Positions 1 to 10,411 of a DNA stretch of 64,000 nucleotides are shown one piece after another (the stretch's first letter is position 1; each line of letters starts with the position of its first letter). Source of the stretch: Gammaproteobacteria bacterium (GTDB lineage Bacteria; Pseudomonadota; Gammaproteobacteria; Steroidobacterales; Steroidobacteraceae). The stretch lies in assembly GCA_016707425.1 (NCBI GenBank), contig JADJHU010000015.1, forward strand, positions 890,001-954,000. Reading direction: 5' to 3'. The position numbers and the translations under genes were made by a program. The notes beneath the pieces were generated by a model. The model worked only from the letters and a program-made list of their open reading frames with translations, was not told the origin of the DNA and did no database searches.

Positions 1-396
1 CTGCGTCTGCTGGGCTGGAGTCAGCACGGCGTGGACCTGCGCGCGGACACCGGCCATCTGCTGCACGCGCGCGGTAGCCGCTGCGCCTTCAGCCTGCGCC
101 AGCGAATCGGCTGCCGCCTGATAGCCGGGGTCGGTCGGCTGCATGGCCGCGAAAGCCTGCCTCTGCTGGATCAGCGCCTCTCGGCGGCCTTTACCCTCGG
201 CGAAGCTGTTCTGCATGATCTGCTTGATGCTGGCCTTCTGGCTGTCGCTCAGGTTCAGCTTCTCGAACGCCCGCATCGCATGCGGCCTGCCTTCGTGATC
301 GCAGCCGCTGTCCTGGCCGGGCGGTGCCGCGAGGGCGATGCCGCTGAAGGTCAGCGCGGATGCCAGGGCCAGAGCAGGGAAGAGATTCTTGCGCAT
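1..396 (-). CDS. cpxP: Spy/CpxP-family periplasmic protein (3' end beyond window)
   Basis: Reads on the minus strand from ATG at 396 and runs off the window start after 132 codons. The N terminus is a clear signal peptide (MRKNLFPALALASALTFSGIALA), followed by a mostly helical protein with the paired LTxxQ-type motifs of the Spy/CpxP family: LNLSDSQK near residue 47 and LTPAQQ at the visible end. A GAGGA ribosome-binding site precedes the start. Family members are periplasmic chaperones, and CpxP also damps the sensor kinase CpxA. It is divergent from cpxRA, the usual arrangement. The symbol rests on that context; a Spy or heavy-metal-sensor relative is possible. Confidence 0.75.
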   Translation of the reverse strand, partial: MRKNLFPALALASALTFSGIALAAPPGQDSGCDHEGRPHAMRAFEKLNLSDSQKASIKQIMQNSFAEGKGRREALIQQRQAFAAMQPTDPGYQAAADSLAQAEGAAATARVQQMAGVRAQVHAVLTPAQQTQ

Positions 397-478
397 GGAG
401 TCATCCTCTGTTGCCGGGTGGGTGATGGAATACCTGTCCGTTCGACGACTATCCTGCACGGATGTTCACTGTTGAAGC

Positions 479-493
479 GTAAAGATCGGTTAA
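479..493 (+). promoter_or_regulatory. CpxR box-like site
   Basis: GTAAA-GATCG-GTTAA lies between the divergent cpxP-like and cpxR genes. The E. coli CpxR consensus is GTAAA-N5-GTAAA; here one base differs in the second half-site. Placement about 36 bp before cpxR fits autoregulation of the locus. No clear sigma-70 promoter was identified beside it. Confidence 0.5.
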
Positions 494-528
494 GAGCCGT
501 GTTCCCGCGCGTGATCTGAGCAGGCGCC

Positions 529-1215
529 ATGCCCAGGATCCTGATTGCCGACGATGATCGGGCATTATGCAGCCTCCTGGCCGAGTATCTCCGCCGCGAG
601 GGCTTCGACGTCGATGTGGCGCATGACGGTCACGCGGTTCTGGCCCGGCTGCACCAGGCGGCGCAGCGTCCCGATCTCCTGATCCTCGACGTGATGATGC
701 CGGGCCGGAATGGTCTCGAGACGCTGCGCGAGCTGCGCATGCGTTACCGCCTGCCGGTGATCATGCTGTCCGCGCGGGGCGATCCGGCAGACCGGATCGT
801 CGGGCTGGAATTCGGTGCGGACGACTACGTCGCCAAGCCCGCCCTGCCACGCGAGCTTCTGGCCCGCGTCCGTGCGCAGCTGCGGCGCATCGCGCCGGAT
901 GCCGACGGGACGCTCCGCGTGGGCGCACTCTGCATGCGGTCTCGCGAGCGCCGCGCCTGTGTGGGGGCGTATGAGCTGTCGCTGACCGGGGCCGAGTTCC
1001 AGCTGCTGCGGGTGCTGGCCGAGCGTTCGGGGGAGCTCGTCGACAGGGCGACGCTGACGCGTGTTGCGCTGGGGCGTGAGCTCGAGCGCCACGACCGCAG
1101 CGTCGATGTGCACGTCAGCCGGCTGCGTCAGAAACTTGCTGCCGTCTCGACCGGGGCCCTGCGGATCGAGTCGGTGCGTGGCGCGGGCTATGTGCTGGTG
1201 AGCGATACGGCATGA
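529..1215 (+). CDS. cpxR: OmpR-family response regulator CpxR
   Basis: 228-aa two-component regulator. The receiver has the acidic pair DD near residues 8-10, phospho-acceptor Asp54 in LLILDVMMPG and Lys103 in ADDYVAKP. A C-terminal winged-helix DNA-binding domain follows (about 130-225, ending IESVRGAGYVLV). Its stop overlaps the start of the kinase gene by 4 bp, so the pair is translationally coupled. The divergent CpxP-like gene and the CpxR-box-like site support the CpxR assignment over other OmpR paralogues. It probably controls envelope-stress genes. Confidence 0.85.
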   Translation: MPRILIADDDRALCSLLAEYLRREGFDVDVAHDGHAVLARLHQAAQRPDLLILDVMMPGRNGLETLRELRMRYRLPVIMLSARGDPADRIVGLEFGADDYVAKPALPRELLARVRAQLRRIAPDADGTLRVGALCMRSRERRACVGAYELSLTGAEFQLLRVLAERSGELVDRATLTRVALGRELERHDRSVDVHVSRLRQKLAAVSTGALRIESVRGAGYVLVSDTA

Positions 1216-2621
1216 ATCCGTTACGGAGCTCGCTCTACTGGCGCCTGCTGCTGTGGTTCTGCACCGTGAACGTGCTGGTCCTCGTGCTGGGCGGTTTTCT
1301 GACGCGGCGTTTCGTCGAGTACAGCACTGAGGTGGAGATCGACTGGAGCACGCTGGCGCAGTCCGCCGACCGGGCCTACCGGGACGGTGGTGTCGCTGCG
1401 CTGGGGGACTGGGCTGAGCGGCAGCGCAGTGCGGGCATCGAAGCCACGCTGTTCGAGGACGGACAGGCCCTGTACCCGATCCGTCTGCCGCCGCCCGTGT
1501 GGCGTGCCTTGCCGCCGATGCTGGAGACCGGGAGCGGCCTGGTCCGAAAACTGGGACGGGGCCGGTACGTGTACCTGGTCGTGCAGCCGCTTGCCCGAAC
1601 CGACGGACATCTGCGCCAGCTGGTGGCAATGAGCCGCGCACACACGTATCTGCCACCCCGGACGCGCCTGCAGATCCTTCTCGGTGTGCAGCTGACGCTG
1701 TCTCTGCTGTTCATCGGTCTCGTGGGCTGGTGGGTGGCGCGCAGTGTGGCAGGCCCCGTGAATGCACTGCGCGAGGCGACGCGGCGGATGGCAGCCGGGG
1801 AGCTGTCGGCGCGCGCCGGGCGGCAGAGTGGCACGGCACACGACGAGCTCGCGGAGCTTGCTCGCGACTTCGATGCGATGGCCGGGCGCATCGAGGCGCT
1901 GGTGGCACACGATCGGGGCATGCTCCAGGATCTGTCGCACGAGCTGCGTTCGCCGCTGGCCAGGCTGCACCTGATCCTCGATTTCGCACGGCGCAGCGCC
2001 AGCGCAGCGGAGGCGGAGCCCTGGTTCCGGCAGGCTGAGCACGAGATTGTCCGTCTCGATCGCATGACGGGCGACATGCTGGCCCTGTCCCGCATGGAAG
2101 GCGGTCTGCCGGGCATGGAACGTCACCGCGTGGATCTCGCCGAGCTGGCGCGCGATGGCCTGCGGGAGGCCCGGCTGGAGGCCGATGCGCGCGGCATGAG
2201 GCTCGAGTGGACGCCGTCCGATGAGCCGGTCGAGGTCACCGGCAGCTCTGTGCTTCTCAGCCGCGCTCTCGGCAATCTGATCGCGAATGCGATCAAGTAC
2301 GGCGGTGAAGGCAGGAGTGCGGAGCTGAGCGTCCGTGCTCGCGATGGCTGGGCCGAGTGCACTGTGCGTGACCGCGGCCCCGGCGTTCCGGAGGCCGAGC
2401 TGGAATCGCTCGTACGGCCGTTCTTTCGCGGCAGCAACGCGACGCAGGCGGACGGCCACGGGCTGGGTCTCGCCATCGTGCAGCGCGTGGCGAAGGCGCA
2501 CGGTGGGGAGCTGCGGATCCGAAATCGCGAGGGTGGCGGGCTCGAGGCGCAGCTGCGCCTGCCCCTGGCGCCACCCGCCGCCCCATCGATCGGCACGCAG
2601 ATCCCTGGTGATTTGACGTAG
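1212..2621 (+). CDS. cpxA: Envelope-stress sensor histidine kinase CpxA
   Basis: 469-aa inner-membrane kinase. Transmembrane helices lie near residues 11-30 and 154-177 and flank a periplasmic sensor domain of about 120 residues. A HAMP linker is followed by the phospho-acceptor His243 in DLSHELRSPLARL, then an ATPase domain with N-box NLIANAIKYGG, DRGPGVP and GHGLGLAIVQRV. Length and H-box match CpxA. Coupled to cpxR (ATGA overlap). Expected to phosphorylate and dephosphorylate CpxR in response to misfolded envelope proteins. Confidence 0.85.
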   Translation: MNPLRSSLYWRLLLWFCTVNVLVLVLGGFLTRRFVEYSTEVEIDWSTLAQSADRAYRDGGVAALGDWAERQRSAGIEATLFEDGQALYPIRLPPPVWRALPPMLETGSGLVRKLGRGRYVYLVVQPLARTDGHLRQLVAMSRAHTYLPPRTRLQILLGVQLTLSLLFIGLVGWWVARSVAGPVNALREATRRMAAGELSARAGRQSGTAHDELAELARDFDAMAGRIEALVAHDRGMLQDLSHELRSPLARLHLILDFARRSASAAEAEPWFRQAEHEIVRLDRMTGDMLALSRMEGGLPGMERHRVDLAELARDGLREARLEADARGMRLEWTPSDEPVEVTGSSVLLSRALGNLIANAIKYGGEGRSAELSVRARDGWAECTVRDRGPGVPEAELESLVRPFFRGSNATQADGHGLGLAIVQRVAKAHGGELRIRNREGGGLEAQLRLPLAPPAAPSIGTQIPGDLT

Positions 2622-2726
2622 GCTTGCCCGAGGAACCGGCACCGCTGTGGCGCGTTAGCGGGACGGCCCGTGCAGACGCGCTCCTGCCGTGGGCGGTGCA
2701 GTTTCTCTTCCGGGAGTTCGCAGGAA

Positions 2727-4379
<1,653 letters not shown>

Positions 4380-4400
4380 GCCGCTACAGAGGAAACATCG

Positions 4401-5462
4401 ATGCAACTCGGCATGATCGGCCTTGGCCGCATGGGTGCGAACATGGTGCGCCGCCTGATGAAGGGCGGGCATGAGTGCGTCGTATTCGACCAGTCGCCCG
4501 ATGCGGTTGCGGCGCTGGTGGTGGAAGGCGCGGTGGGCGCCGTTTCGCTGGCGCAGCTGGTGGGCAGGCTGGAGAGGCCCCGTGCGGTATGGCTGATGGT
4601 GCCGGCTGCAGCAGTGGACCGCACCATTGCCGCACTCCTCGCTCTGCTCGAGCCCGGTGATGCGCTGATCGACGGCGGCAACTCCTATTACGTGGACGAC
4701 ATCCGCCGCGCGAGGGAACTCGCACCGCGTGAGATCGATTATCTCGATGTCGGTACGAGCGGGGGCGTGTGGGGCCGCGAACGTGGCTATTGCATGATGA
4801 TCGGCGGTGGCACGGCTGCGGTGGAGCGACTCGACCCGGTGTTTCGCACGCTCGCGCCCGGTCCCGGTGGCGTCGGGCGCACGCCCGGGCGGCCGGCGAA
4901 CCGCGGCACGGCGGAGCTGGGGTACCTGCACTGCGGCGGCAGCGGCGCCGGGCATTTCGTGAAGATGGTGCACAACGGCATCGAGTACGGGCTGATGGCC
5001 GCCTATGCGGAAGGCATGAGCATCCTGAAGGGCGCGAACGTGGGGGCGCGCGAGCACGCGGTTGATGCCGAGACTACGCCGCTGCGCGACCCCGAGCACT
5101 ACCAGTACGAGCTGGATCTGTCGGAGATCGCAGAGCTCTGGCGGCGCGGCAGCGTGATCTCTTCCTGGCTGCTGGACCTCACGGCGGCCGCGCTGGCCGA
5201 GGATCCGGGTCTGCAGAAGTTCGCCGGGCGCGTCTCCGACTCCGGCGAGGGGCGCTGGACGCTCAAGGCCGCGATCGACGAAGCCGTGCCGGCGCCGGTG
5301 CTGAGCAGCGCACTGCACGCGCGCTTTGCGAGCCGCGGTGAGGCTGATTTCCAGAATCGGGTGCTTTCGGCGATGCGTTTCCAGTTCGGGGGCCATCACG
5401 AGAAGCCGGCCGCGCCGGACGCCGGAGGGATCACGTCGGCCTGCACGAGCACTCGGCCCTGA
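4401..5462 (+). CDS. gnd: 6-phosphogluconate dehydrogenase, decarboxylating (short NAD-type)
   Basis: Oxidative decarboxylation of 6-phosphogluconate to ribulose 5-phosphate. N-terminal Rossmann motif GLGRMGANMVRRL; IDGGNSYYVDDIRRA; the substrate signature DVGTSGGVWG; catalytic Lys in GHFVKMVHNGIEYG. At 353 aa it is much shorter than the 470-aa E. coli Gnd and matches the YqeC/GndA-like type that often uses NAD+. The last ~20 residues after GGHHEK look like an unconserved tail. It starts 21 bp after pgi, so the two probably form an operon. Confidence 0.85.
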   Translation: MQLGMIGLGRMGANMVRRLMKGGHECVVFDQSPDAVAALVVEGAVGAVSLAQLVGRLERPRAVWLMVPAAAVDRTIAALLALLEPGDALIDGGNSYYVDDIRRARELAPREIDYLDVGTSGGVWGRERGYCMMIGGGTAAVERLDPVFRTLAPGPGGVGRTPGRPANRGTAELGYLHCGGSGAGHFVKMVHNGIEYGLMAAYAEGMSILKGANVGAREHAVDAETTPLRDPEHYQYELDLSEIAELWRRGSVISSWLLDLTAAALAEDPGLQKFAGRVSDSGEGRWTLKAAIDEAVPAPVLSSALHARFASRGEADFQNRVLSAMRFQFGGHHEKPAAPDAGGITSACTSTRP

Positions 5463-5488
5463 GGCTGATGAGGGATGGACGTGTACCC

Positions 5489-6055
5489 TCATGAGCCATC
5501 CCGGGGTGGGTAGGTCACGTGGGTGCCCTCGACCTTCGCGAAGGGTGTGAGCGCGTGCATGCGGTGCCCTTTCTCCGACAGGATTTCAACGACCGGAATG
5601 CCGCGTGCGACGAGTGCGTCGGCCACGAGCGACCGATGACACCGCCACGGCACCGCCTCCGCGCACATGATCGCGACGCGGTTGCTGCGGCTCATGTGCA
5701 CGAGCTCGTCGAGCGCCTCGGCGAACGCCGGCGTCTGCATGTAATCCGCATAGCCGCGAAAGCTCGCGTTGCGCCAGCCCATGTTCCGGGAATCCTTGCG
5801 CGCGTGCCGCAGGCCGCCCAGTTGCGGCATGGGCACGTAATCGATTCCTGCTGCCGTCAGAGCAGCGCCCAGCGCCTCCGCGTTGAACTGCGGGTTGTGC
5901 CGCGAGCGCGGTATCGTGCGGATGTCGGCGAGCTGCCTGATCCGGCAGGCCTGCAGCAGGGCAATGAATGCTGCGATCGGTCGCGTCGAATGGCCGACGG
6001 TAAACACCGTACCGTCTGGCCCGTGCATCTTTCGCGACAGGGAATGTTCGCTCAT
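5489..6055 (-). CDS. DUF488 family protein
   Basis: 188 aa. Diagnostic motifs are VFTVGHSTRP at the N terminus, DIRTIPRSRHNPQF, and the Cys-containing CAEAVPWRCHRSLVADAL near residue 140. The family is widespread and its biochemical function is not settled. The start at 6055 (MSEHSLSRK) is chosen because the longer reading frame upstream is Arg/Ala-rich with no family character. It is convergent with gnd (stops 26 bp apart) and divergent from the UDG-like gene. Confidence 0.75.
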   Translation of the reverse strand: MSEHSLSRKMHGPDGTVFTVGHSTRPIAAFIALLQACRIRQLADIRTIPRSRHNPQFNAEALGAALTAAGIDYVPMPQLGGLRHARKDSRNMGWRNASFRGYADYMQTPAFAEALDELVHMSRSNRVAIMCAEAVPWRCHRSLVADALVARGIPVVEILSEKGHRMHALTPFAKVEGTHVTYPPRDGS

Positions 6056-6132
6056 CGAAGACGCTCCGCACGCCCGCCGCCTTCCATTATGCAGTCGGCG
6101 GGAGGCCGGGCGATGCACCGCCGGTGCGGGAC

Positions 6133-6789
6133 ATGAGCCGTGTGGCAGCGGTGCGCGCGCGTGCGCGTCCCGAGGGTGATGCCGCGCTCGATGCGCTGCT
6201 TGTGCGCATCCGTGCCTGCCGGCTCTGCGAGCCGACTCTGCCACTCGGCGCCCGACCGGTACTGCAGGCGGGGACCGGCGCGCGCCTGCTGATCGTCGGC
6301 CAGGCTCCGGGCATGAAGGTCCACATGAGCGGCGTGCCCTGGGACGATGCGAGCGGCGAGCGCCTGCGTGACTGGCTCGGTCTCGAGCCGGCGGTTTTTC
6401 ACGATCCGCGGCGCGTCGTCATCCTGCCGATGGGGTTCTGCTACCCGGGGCGCGGCCGTGGTGGCGATCTGCCGCCACGATCCGAGTGTGCGCCGCGCTG
6501 GCATGCGCCGGTGCTCGCACACCTGCCGGCGGTCGAATTGACGCTGTTGATCGGCCGGTACGCGCAGCGGCAGTTCCTGGGTGCCGGGCGCAAGCCGAGT
6601 CTCACGGCGACCGTGGCCGCATTCGCGGATTACGCACCCCGCTTCCTGCCACTGCCGCATCCGTCGCCACGCAACACCGCCTGGTTCCAGCGTCATCCAT
6701 GGTTCGAGCGGGAGCTGCTGCCTGTCCTGCGCCGGCGTGTGGCCCGTCTGTTCGGGAGAACGGCAGGAGCAGAGGCGAGGACGCGGTGA
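6133..6789 (+). CDS. Uracil-DNA glycosylase superfamily protein
   Basis: 218 aa. Motif I LLIVGQAPGMKVHMSGVPWD and the C-terminal HPSPRNTAWFQRHPWF place it in the UDG superfamily (short UDG-like type often annotated simply as uracil-DNA glycosylase family). A CxxC pair near residue 30 (RACRLCEP) recalls the Fe-S-binding UDG families, but the full cysteine set is not obvious. Its likely role is excision of uracil or damaged bases. An in-frame GTG at 6124 is an alternative start. Confidence 0.75.
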   Translation: MSRVAAVRARARPEGDAALDALLVRIRACRLCEPTLPLGARPVLQAGTGARLLIVGQAPGMKVHMSGVPWDDASGERLRDWLGLEPAVFHDPRRVVILPMGFCYPGRGRGGDLPPRSECAPRWHAPVLAHLPAVELTLLIGRYAQRQFLGAGRKPSLTATVAAFADYAPRFLPLPHPSPRNTAWFQRHPWFERELLPVLRRRVARLFGRTAGAEARTR

Positions 6790-6808
6790 GCGCCATGGAC
6801 GGAGTTTC

Positions 6809-7969
6809 ATGAAGGCGATTGCGGTCATTCCCGGGCAGGCGCATCTGCAGTGGATCGAGCGCCCGGAGCCAGTGACCGGTGCCGCCGACGACGTCAAGGC
6901 GCGCGTCCTGCGGGTGGGCATCTGCGGCACGGACCGCGAAGAAGCCGGTGGCGGGCGGGCATTGGCGCCGCAGGGCCGGCAGGAACTCGTGATCGGACAC
7001 GAGATGTTCGGTCAGGTCGTCGAAGTCGGCGCGGGCGTGACGCGCGTGAAATGCGGCGACTATGTCGTCTTTACCGTTCGGCGCGGCTGCATGCGCTGCG
7101 TGCAATGCAGGGCCGCGCGGCCTGACATGTGCCTCACCGGGCAGTATCTGGAGCGCGGCATCTGGGGCCTGGACGGCTACCAGGCGGAATACGTCGTGGA
7201 TCGTGAGGAACACGCAGTGCGGGTTCCTCCGCACCTGGAGGCCGTGGGCGTTCTCTGCGAACCGCTGTCCGTCGCGGAGAAGGCGGTCAACGAAGCGATG
7301 CTGATGCAATCCGCGCGCATGCCTGCGGGGGCTGTGGGCCGGGAGTGGTTTTCCGGGCGCCGGTGCCTGGTGGCGGGACTCGGACCGATCGGGCTGCTGG
7401 GTGCGATGGCCCTGAGGCTGAGAGGGGCCGAAGTGTATGGACTCGATGTCGTGGATGCCGGCAGTGCCCGTCCGCGATGGCTCGAGGGTATCGGCGGCCA
7501 TTATGTCGATGGTCGCAGGATCGCTGCGCATGAGGCATCGAGTGCGCTCGGCGCGATGGATCTCATCTTCGAGGCTACAGGGGTTCCGGCACTGGTGTTC
7601 AACCTGCTCGATGCGCTCGCGCGGAGTGGCATCTGCGTGCTCACGGGCATCCCCGGCGGCACGCGCCCGATCCAGGTGGCGGGTGCCGAGCTCGTCCGGC
7701 GACTGGTGCTCAGCAATCAGGCGATGATCGGCAGTGTCAACGCGGCACCGGCACACTGGGAGGCGGCCGTGGAAGATCTGGATGCGGCGGTGCAGCGATG
7801 GGGGGACCCTATCGTGCAGCTCATCACTCACCGCCACCCTGCGCGGGACTTCGAGGCCGCGCTCGAGCACCATGGAAGCGACGAAATCAAAGTGGTGCTC
7901 GAATGGGGCGACAAGGACTCGCGCGCCGTATCAGGCACGGGCAGCGGGACAGGATCGGCCACACGATGA
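6809..7969 (+). CDS. Glucose 1-dehydrogenase-like zinc alcohol dehydrogenase
   Basis: 386-aa medium-chain dehydrogenase. Catalytic zinc site Cys in VGICGTDRE and GHEMFGQVVEVG; structural zinc loop with four Cys in CMRCVQCRAARPDMC; Rossmann motif VAGLGPIGLLGAMALRLRG. The pattern resembles the archaeal-type glucose dehydrogenase (Sulfolobus/Thermoplasma Gdh) that oxidises glucose to gluconolactone with NAD(P)+. GGAG lies 5 bases before the ATG. Its stop overlaps the glucoamylase start (ATGA). Release of glucose by the next gene would supply its substrate. Confidence 0.75.
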   Translation: MKAIAVIPGQAHLQWIERPEPVTGAADDVKARVLRVGICGTDREEAGGGRALAPQGRQELVIGHEMFGQVVEVGAGVTRVKCGDYVVFTVRRGCMRCVQCRAARPDMCLTGQYLERGIWGLDGYQAEYVVDREEHAVRVPPHLEAVGVLCEPLSVAEKAVNEAMLMQSARMPAGAVGREWFSGRRCLVAGLGPIGLLGAMALRLRGAEVYGLDVVDAGSARPRWLEGIGGHYVDGRRIAAHEASSALGAMDLIFEATGVPALVFNLLDALARSGICVLTGIPGGTRPIQVAGAELVRRLVLSNQAMIGSVNAAPAHWEAAVEDLDAAVQRWGDPIVQLITHRHPARDFEAALEHHGSDEIKVVLEWGDKDSRAVSGTGSGTGSATR

Positions 7970-10365
7970 CGGCGATTGCATATGCGCCTGGCTGGCCCGG
8001 CACCGAGCCGCGCTGGACGTCCAGCGCCAAGGCGGGCGTGGGGACGTCACTGAGCAGCGCGAGCCACGTGTGGTTCACGCTGAGCCACGGCATCCTGAAC
8101 GAAATCTACTACCCGCGACTCGATACACCGTGCATGCGCGATCTGGGGATGATCGTCACAGATGGCATGACCTTTTTTTCGGAGGAAAAGCGCCACGCGA
8201 GTACGCGCGTGAGCTATCCGTTCAGTGGCGTACCGCTCTACCGCCTGACCAATACCTGCAGGGCGGGCCGCTATCGGATCGAAAAGGACGTTCTGGCAGA
8301 TCCACTGCGCGACGTGGTGCTGCAGCGGACGTGCTTCGTCCCGCTCGAGGGATCGATGGACGACTATCGCGTCCATGTCCTCGCAGCACCCCACATGGGT
8401 AACCGCGGTGGCGGCAACACGGCCTGGCGCGGCGAATACAAGGGCGTTCCGATGCTGTTTGCGCAGCGGGCGGATTTTGCGCTTGCGATCGCGTGTTCCG
8501 CGCCATGGCGCCGGCGCTCGGTGGGTTTCGTCGGTGCGAGCGACGGCTGGCAGGATCTCATGCGCAACCGGTGCCTGACCGCAGAATATGACCGGGCCGA
8601 GAACGGCAATGTCGCACTCACGGCTGAAGTCGACCTGGTGGCATGCGGAGGTCGCTCCGTCGTGGTGCTGGGTTTCGGGCGTACGTCATCTGAGGCCGGA
8701 CACCGGGCGCTCGAGAGTCTCGCCGACGGCTTCGACGCTGCTCAGACAGCGTATGTGCGCGAGTGGCAGGACTGGCAGTGTTCGAGCCGGGATCTGGCGA
8801 AGGACCGCCCGGGCGAAGGCGATGCCTATCGGGCGAGCATCATCGTCCTCCGGACACACGAATCGAAGCGGCTTCCGGGCGGGCTCATCGCCAGCCTGTC
8901 GTTTCCCTGGGGCTTTGCAAAGGGTGACGACGACATGGGCGGCTATCATCTCGTCTGGCCACGCGACCTCGTGGAAACCGCCGGTGCGCTCCTGGCCGCC
9001 GGTGCACGCGAGGATGTGGGGCGCGTCGTCCGCTATCTGCGGACGACTCAGGAAGCCGATGGCCACTGGCCGCAGAACATGTGGCTCGATGGCTTTCCGT
9101 ACTGGAACGGCATCCAGATGGACGAGACGGCCTTCCCGATTCTCCTGGTCGACCTGGCGCATCGCGAGGGCGCACTGTCCGGCGACGAGCTGCTGGGACT
9201 CTGGCCGATGGTACGTCGTGCGGCCGGCTTCCTGGTGCGCAACGGCCCGGTCACGCAGCAGGACCGCTGGGAGGAAGATGCCGGGTACTCACCCTTCACC
9301 CTCGCCGCGGTCATCGCGGCTCTCCTCGTCGCCGGCGAGCTGGCCGATCAGTGCGGAGAAGCGGCGGTCGGCACCTATCTGCGCCAGACGGCGGACTGCT
9401 GGAACGACGCGATCGAGCACTGGACATACGTCACCGACACGCCACTTGCGCGGCATGCGGGGGTCACAGGCTACTACGTGCGCATTGCACCACCCGAGGT
9501 GTGCACGGTGGGCTCAGCGGCTGCCGGATATGTCCCGATCAAGAACCGGCCACCCGGAGAGAGCAGCGAACCTGCGGCACAGATCATCAGTCCGGATGCG
9601 CTCGCGCTGGTGCGCTTCGGGCTTCGTGCGGCGGATGACCCGCGGATCCTCGATACGGTGAAGGTGATCGACGAACTGCTGCGCGTGGACACGCCTCATG
9701 GATTCTGCTGGCGCCGCTACAACGGGGACGGTTACGGCGAGCACGAGGATGGCGCACCATTCGACGGCACCGGGCGGGGCCGTGCCTGGCCGCTCCTGAC
9801 GGGCGAGCGTGCGCACTATGAGCTCGCGGCGGGTCGTCCGGGCGTGGCCGCCGAACTCATGCGCATGATGATCGCCTTCGCCAATGATGGCGGCATGCTG
9901 CCCGAGCAGGTGTGGGATGCGCCTGACATTCCGCGCCGCGAGCTCTTCTTCGGCCGTCCGTCCGGATCGGCGATGCCGCTCGTCTGGGCGCATGCGGAGC
10001 ACGTGAAACTCCTGCGTTCGCTTCGTGAAGGACGTGTCTTCGACATGCCGCCCCAGACACTGGAGCGCTATGTCCGCAATCGGGTTGAGCCTGCGTTCGC
10101 GTTCTGGCGCTTCAATCACAAGACCCGCACGTCGCCTGCCGGGCGGGCACTACGCGTCGAGGTACTGGCAGCCGCCACGGTGCACTGGAGTGCGGACGAA
10201 TGGCATACGGTGCGCGACACTGCGACCCGCGACACGGGCCTCGGCGTGCACACCGTCGATCTTCCGGTGGATGGTCTCGGTCCGAACGGCGTCGTGAAAT
10301 TCACCTTCTTCTGGCATGACGCGGCGCGCTGGGAAGGAAGGGACTTCGAGGTCGTGACGGCGTGA
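7966..10365 (+). CDS. Glucan 1,4-alpha-glucosidase (GH15 glucoamylase)
   Basis: 799 aa. An N-terminal beta-sandwich domain (about 1-270) is followed by an alpha/alpha-barrel GH15 domain. Landmarks: HLVWPRDLVETAGALLAAG, MWLDGFPYWNGIQMDETAFP, the catalytic acid in RWEEDAGYSPFT and the catalytic base in LPEQVWDAPDIP. It releases glucose from the non-reducing ends of alpha-glucans. No signal peptide is seen, so it probably acts inside the cell on glycogen- or maltodextrin-type substrates. Coupled to the upstream dehydrogenase; start at the overlapping ATG. Confidence 0.85.
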   Translation: MTAIAYAPGWPGTEPRWTSSAKAGVGTSLSSASHVWFTLSHGILNEIYYPRLDTPCMRDLGMIVTDGMTFFSEEKRHASTRVSYPFSGVPLYRLTNTCRAGRYRIEKDVLADPLRDVVLQRTCFVPLEGSMDDYRVHVLAAPHMGNRGGGNTAWRGEYKGVPMLFAQRADFALAIACSAPWRRRSVGFVGASDGWQDLMRNRCLTAEYDRAENGNVALTAEVDLVACGGRSVVVLGFGRTSSEAGHRALESLADGFDAAQTAYVREWQDWQCSSRDLAKDRPGEGDAYRASIIVLRTHESKRLPGGLIASLSFPWGFAKGDDDMGGYHLVWPRDLVETAGALLAAGAREDVGRVVRYLRTTQEADGHWPQNMWLDGFPYWNGIQMDETAFPILLVDLAHREGALSGDELLGLWPMVRRAAGFLVRNGPVTQQDRWEEDAGYSPFTLAAVIAALLVAGELADQCGEAAVGTYLRQTADCWNDAIEHWTYVTDTPLARHAGVTGYYVRIAPPEVCTVGSAAAGYVPIKNRPPGESSEPAAQIISPDALALVRFGLRAADDPRILDTVKVIDELLRVDTPHGFCWRRYNGDGYGEHEDGAPFDGTGRGRAWPLLTGERAHYELAAGRPGVAAELMRMMIAFANDGGMLPEQVWDAPDIPRRELFFGRPSGSAMPLVWAHAEHVKLLRSLREGRVFDMPPQTLERYVRNRVEPAFAFWRFNHKTRTSPAGRALRVEVLAAATVHWSADEWHTVRDTATRDTGLGVHTVDLPVDGLGPNGVVKFTFFWHDAARWEGRDFEVVTA

Positions 10366-10411
10366 AACAGCATGGGGCGCCATATCATCTGATGCCGAAT
10401 GGACCCTGCGT

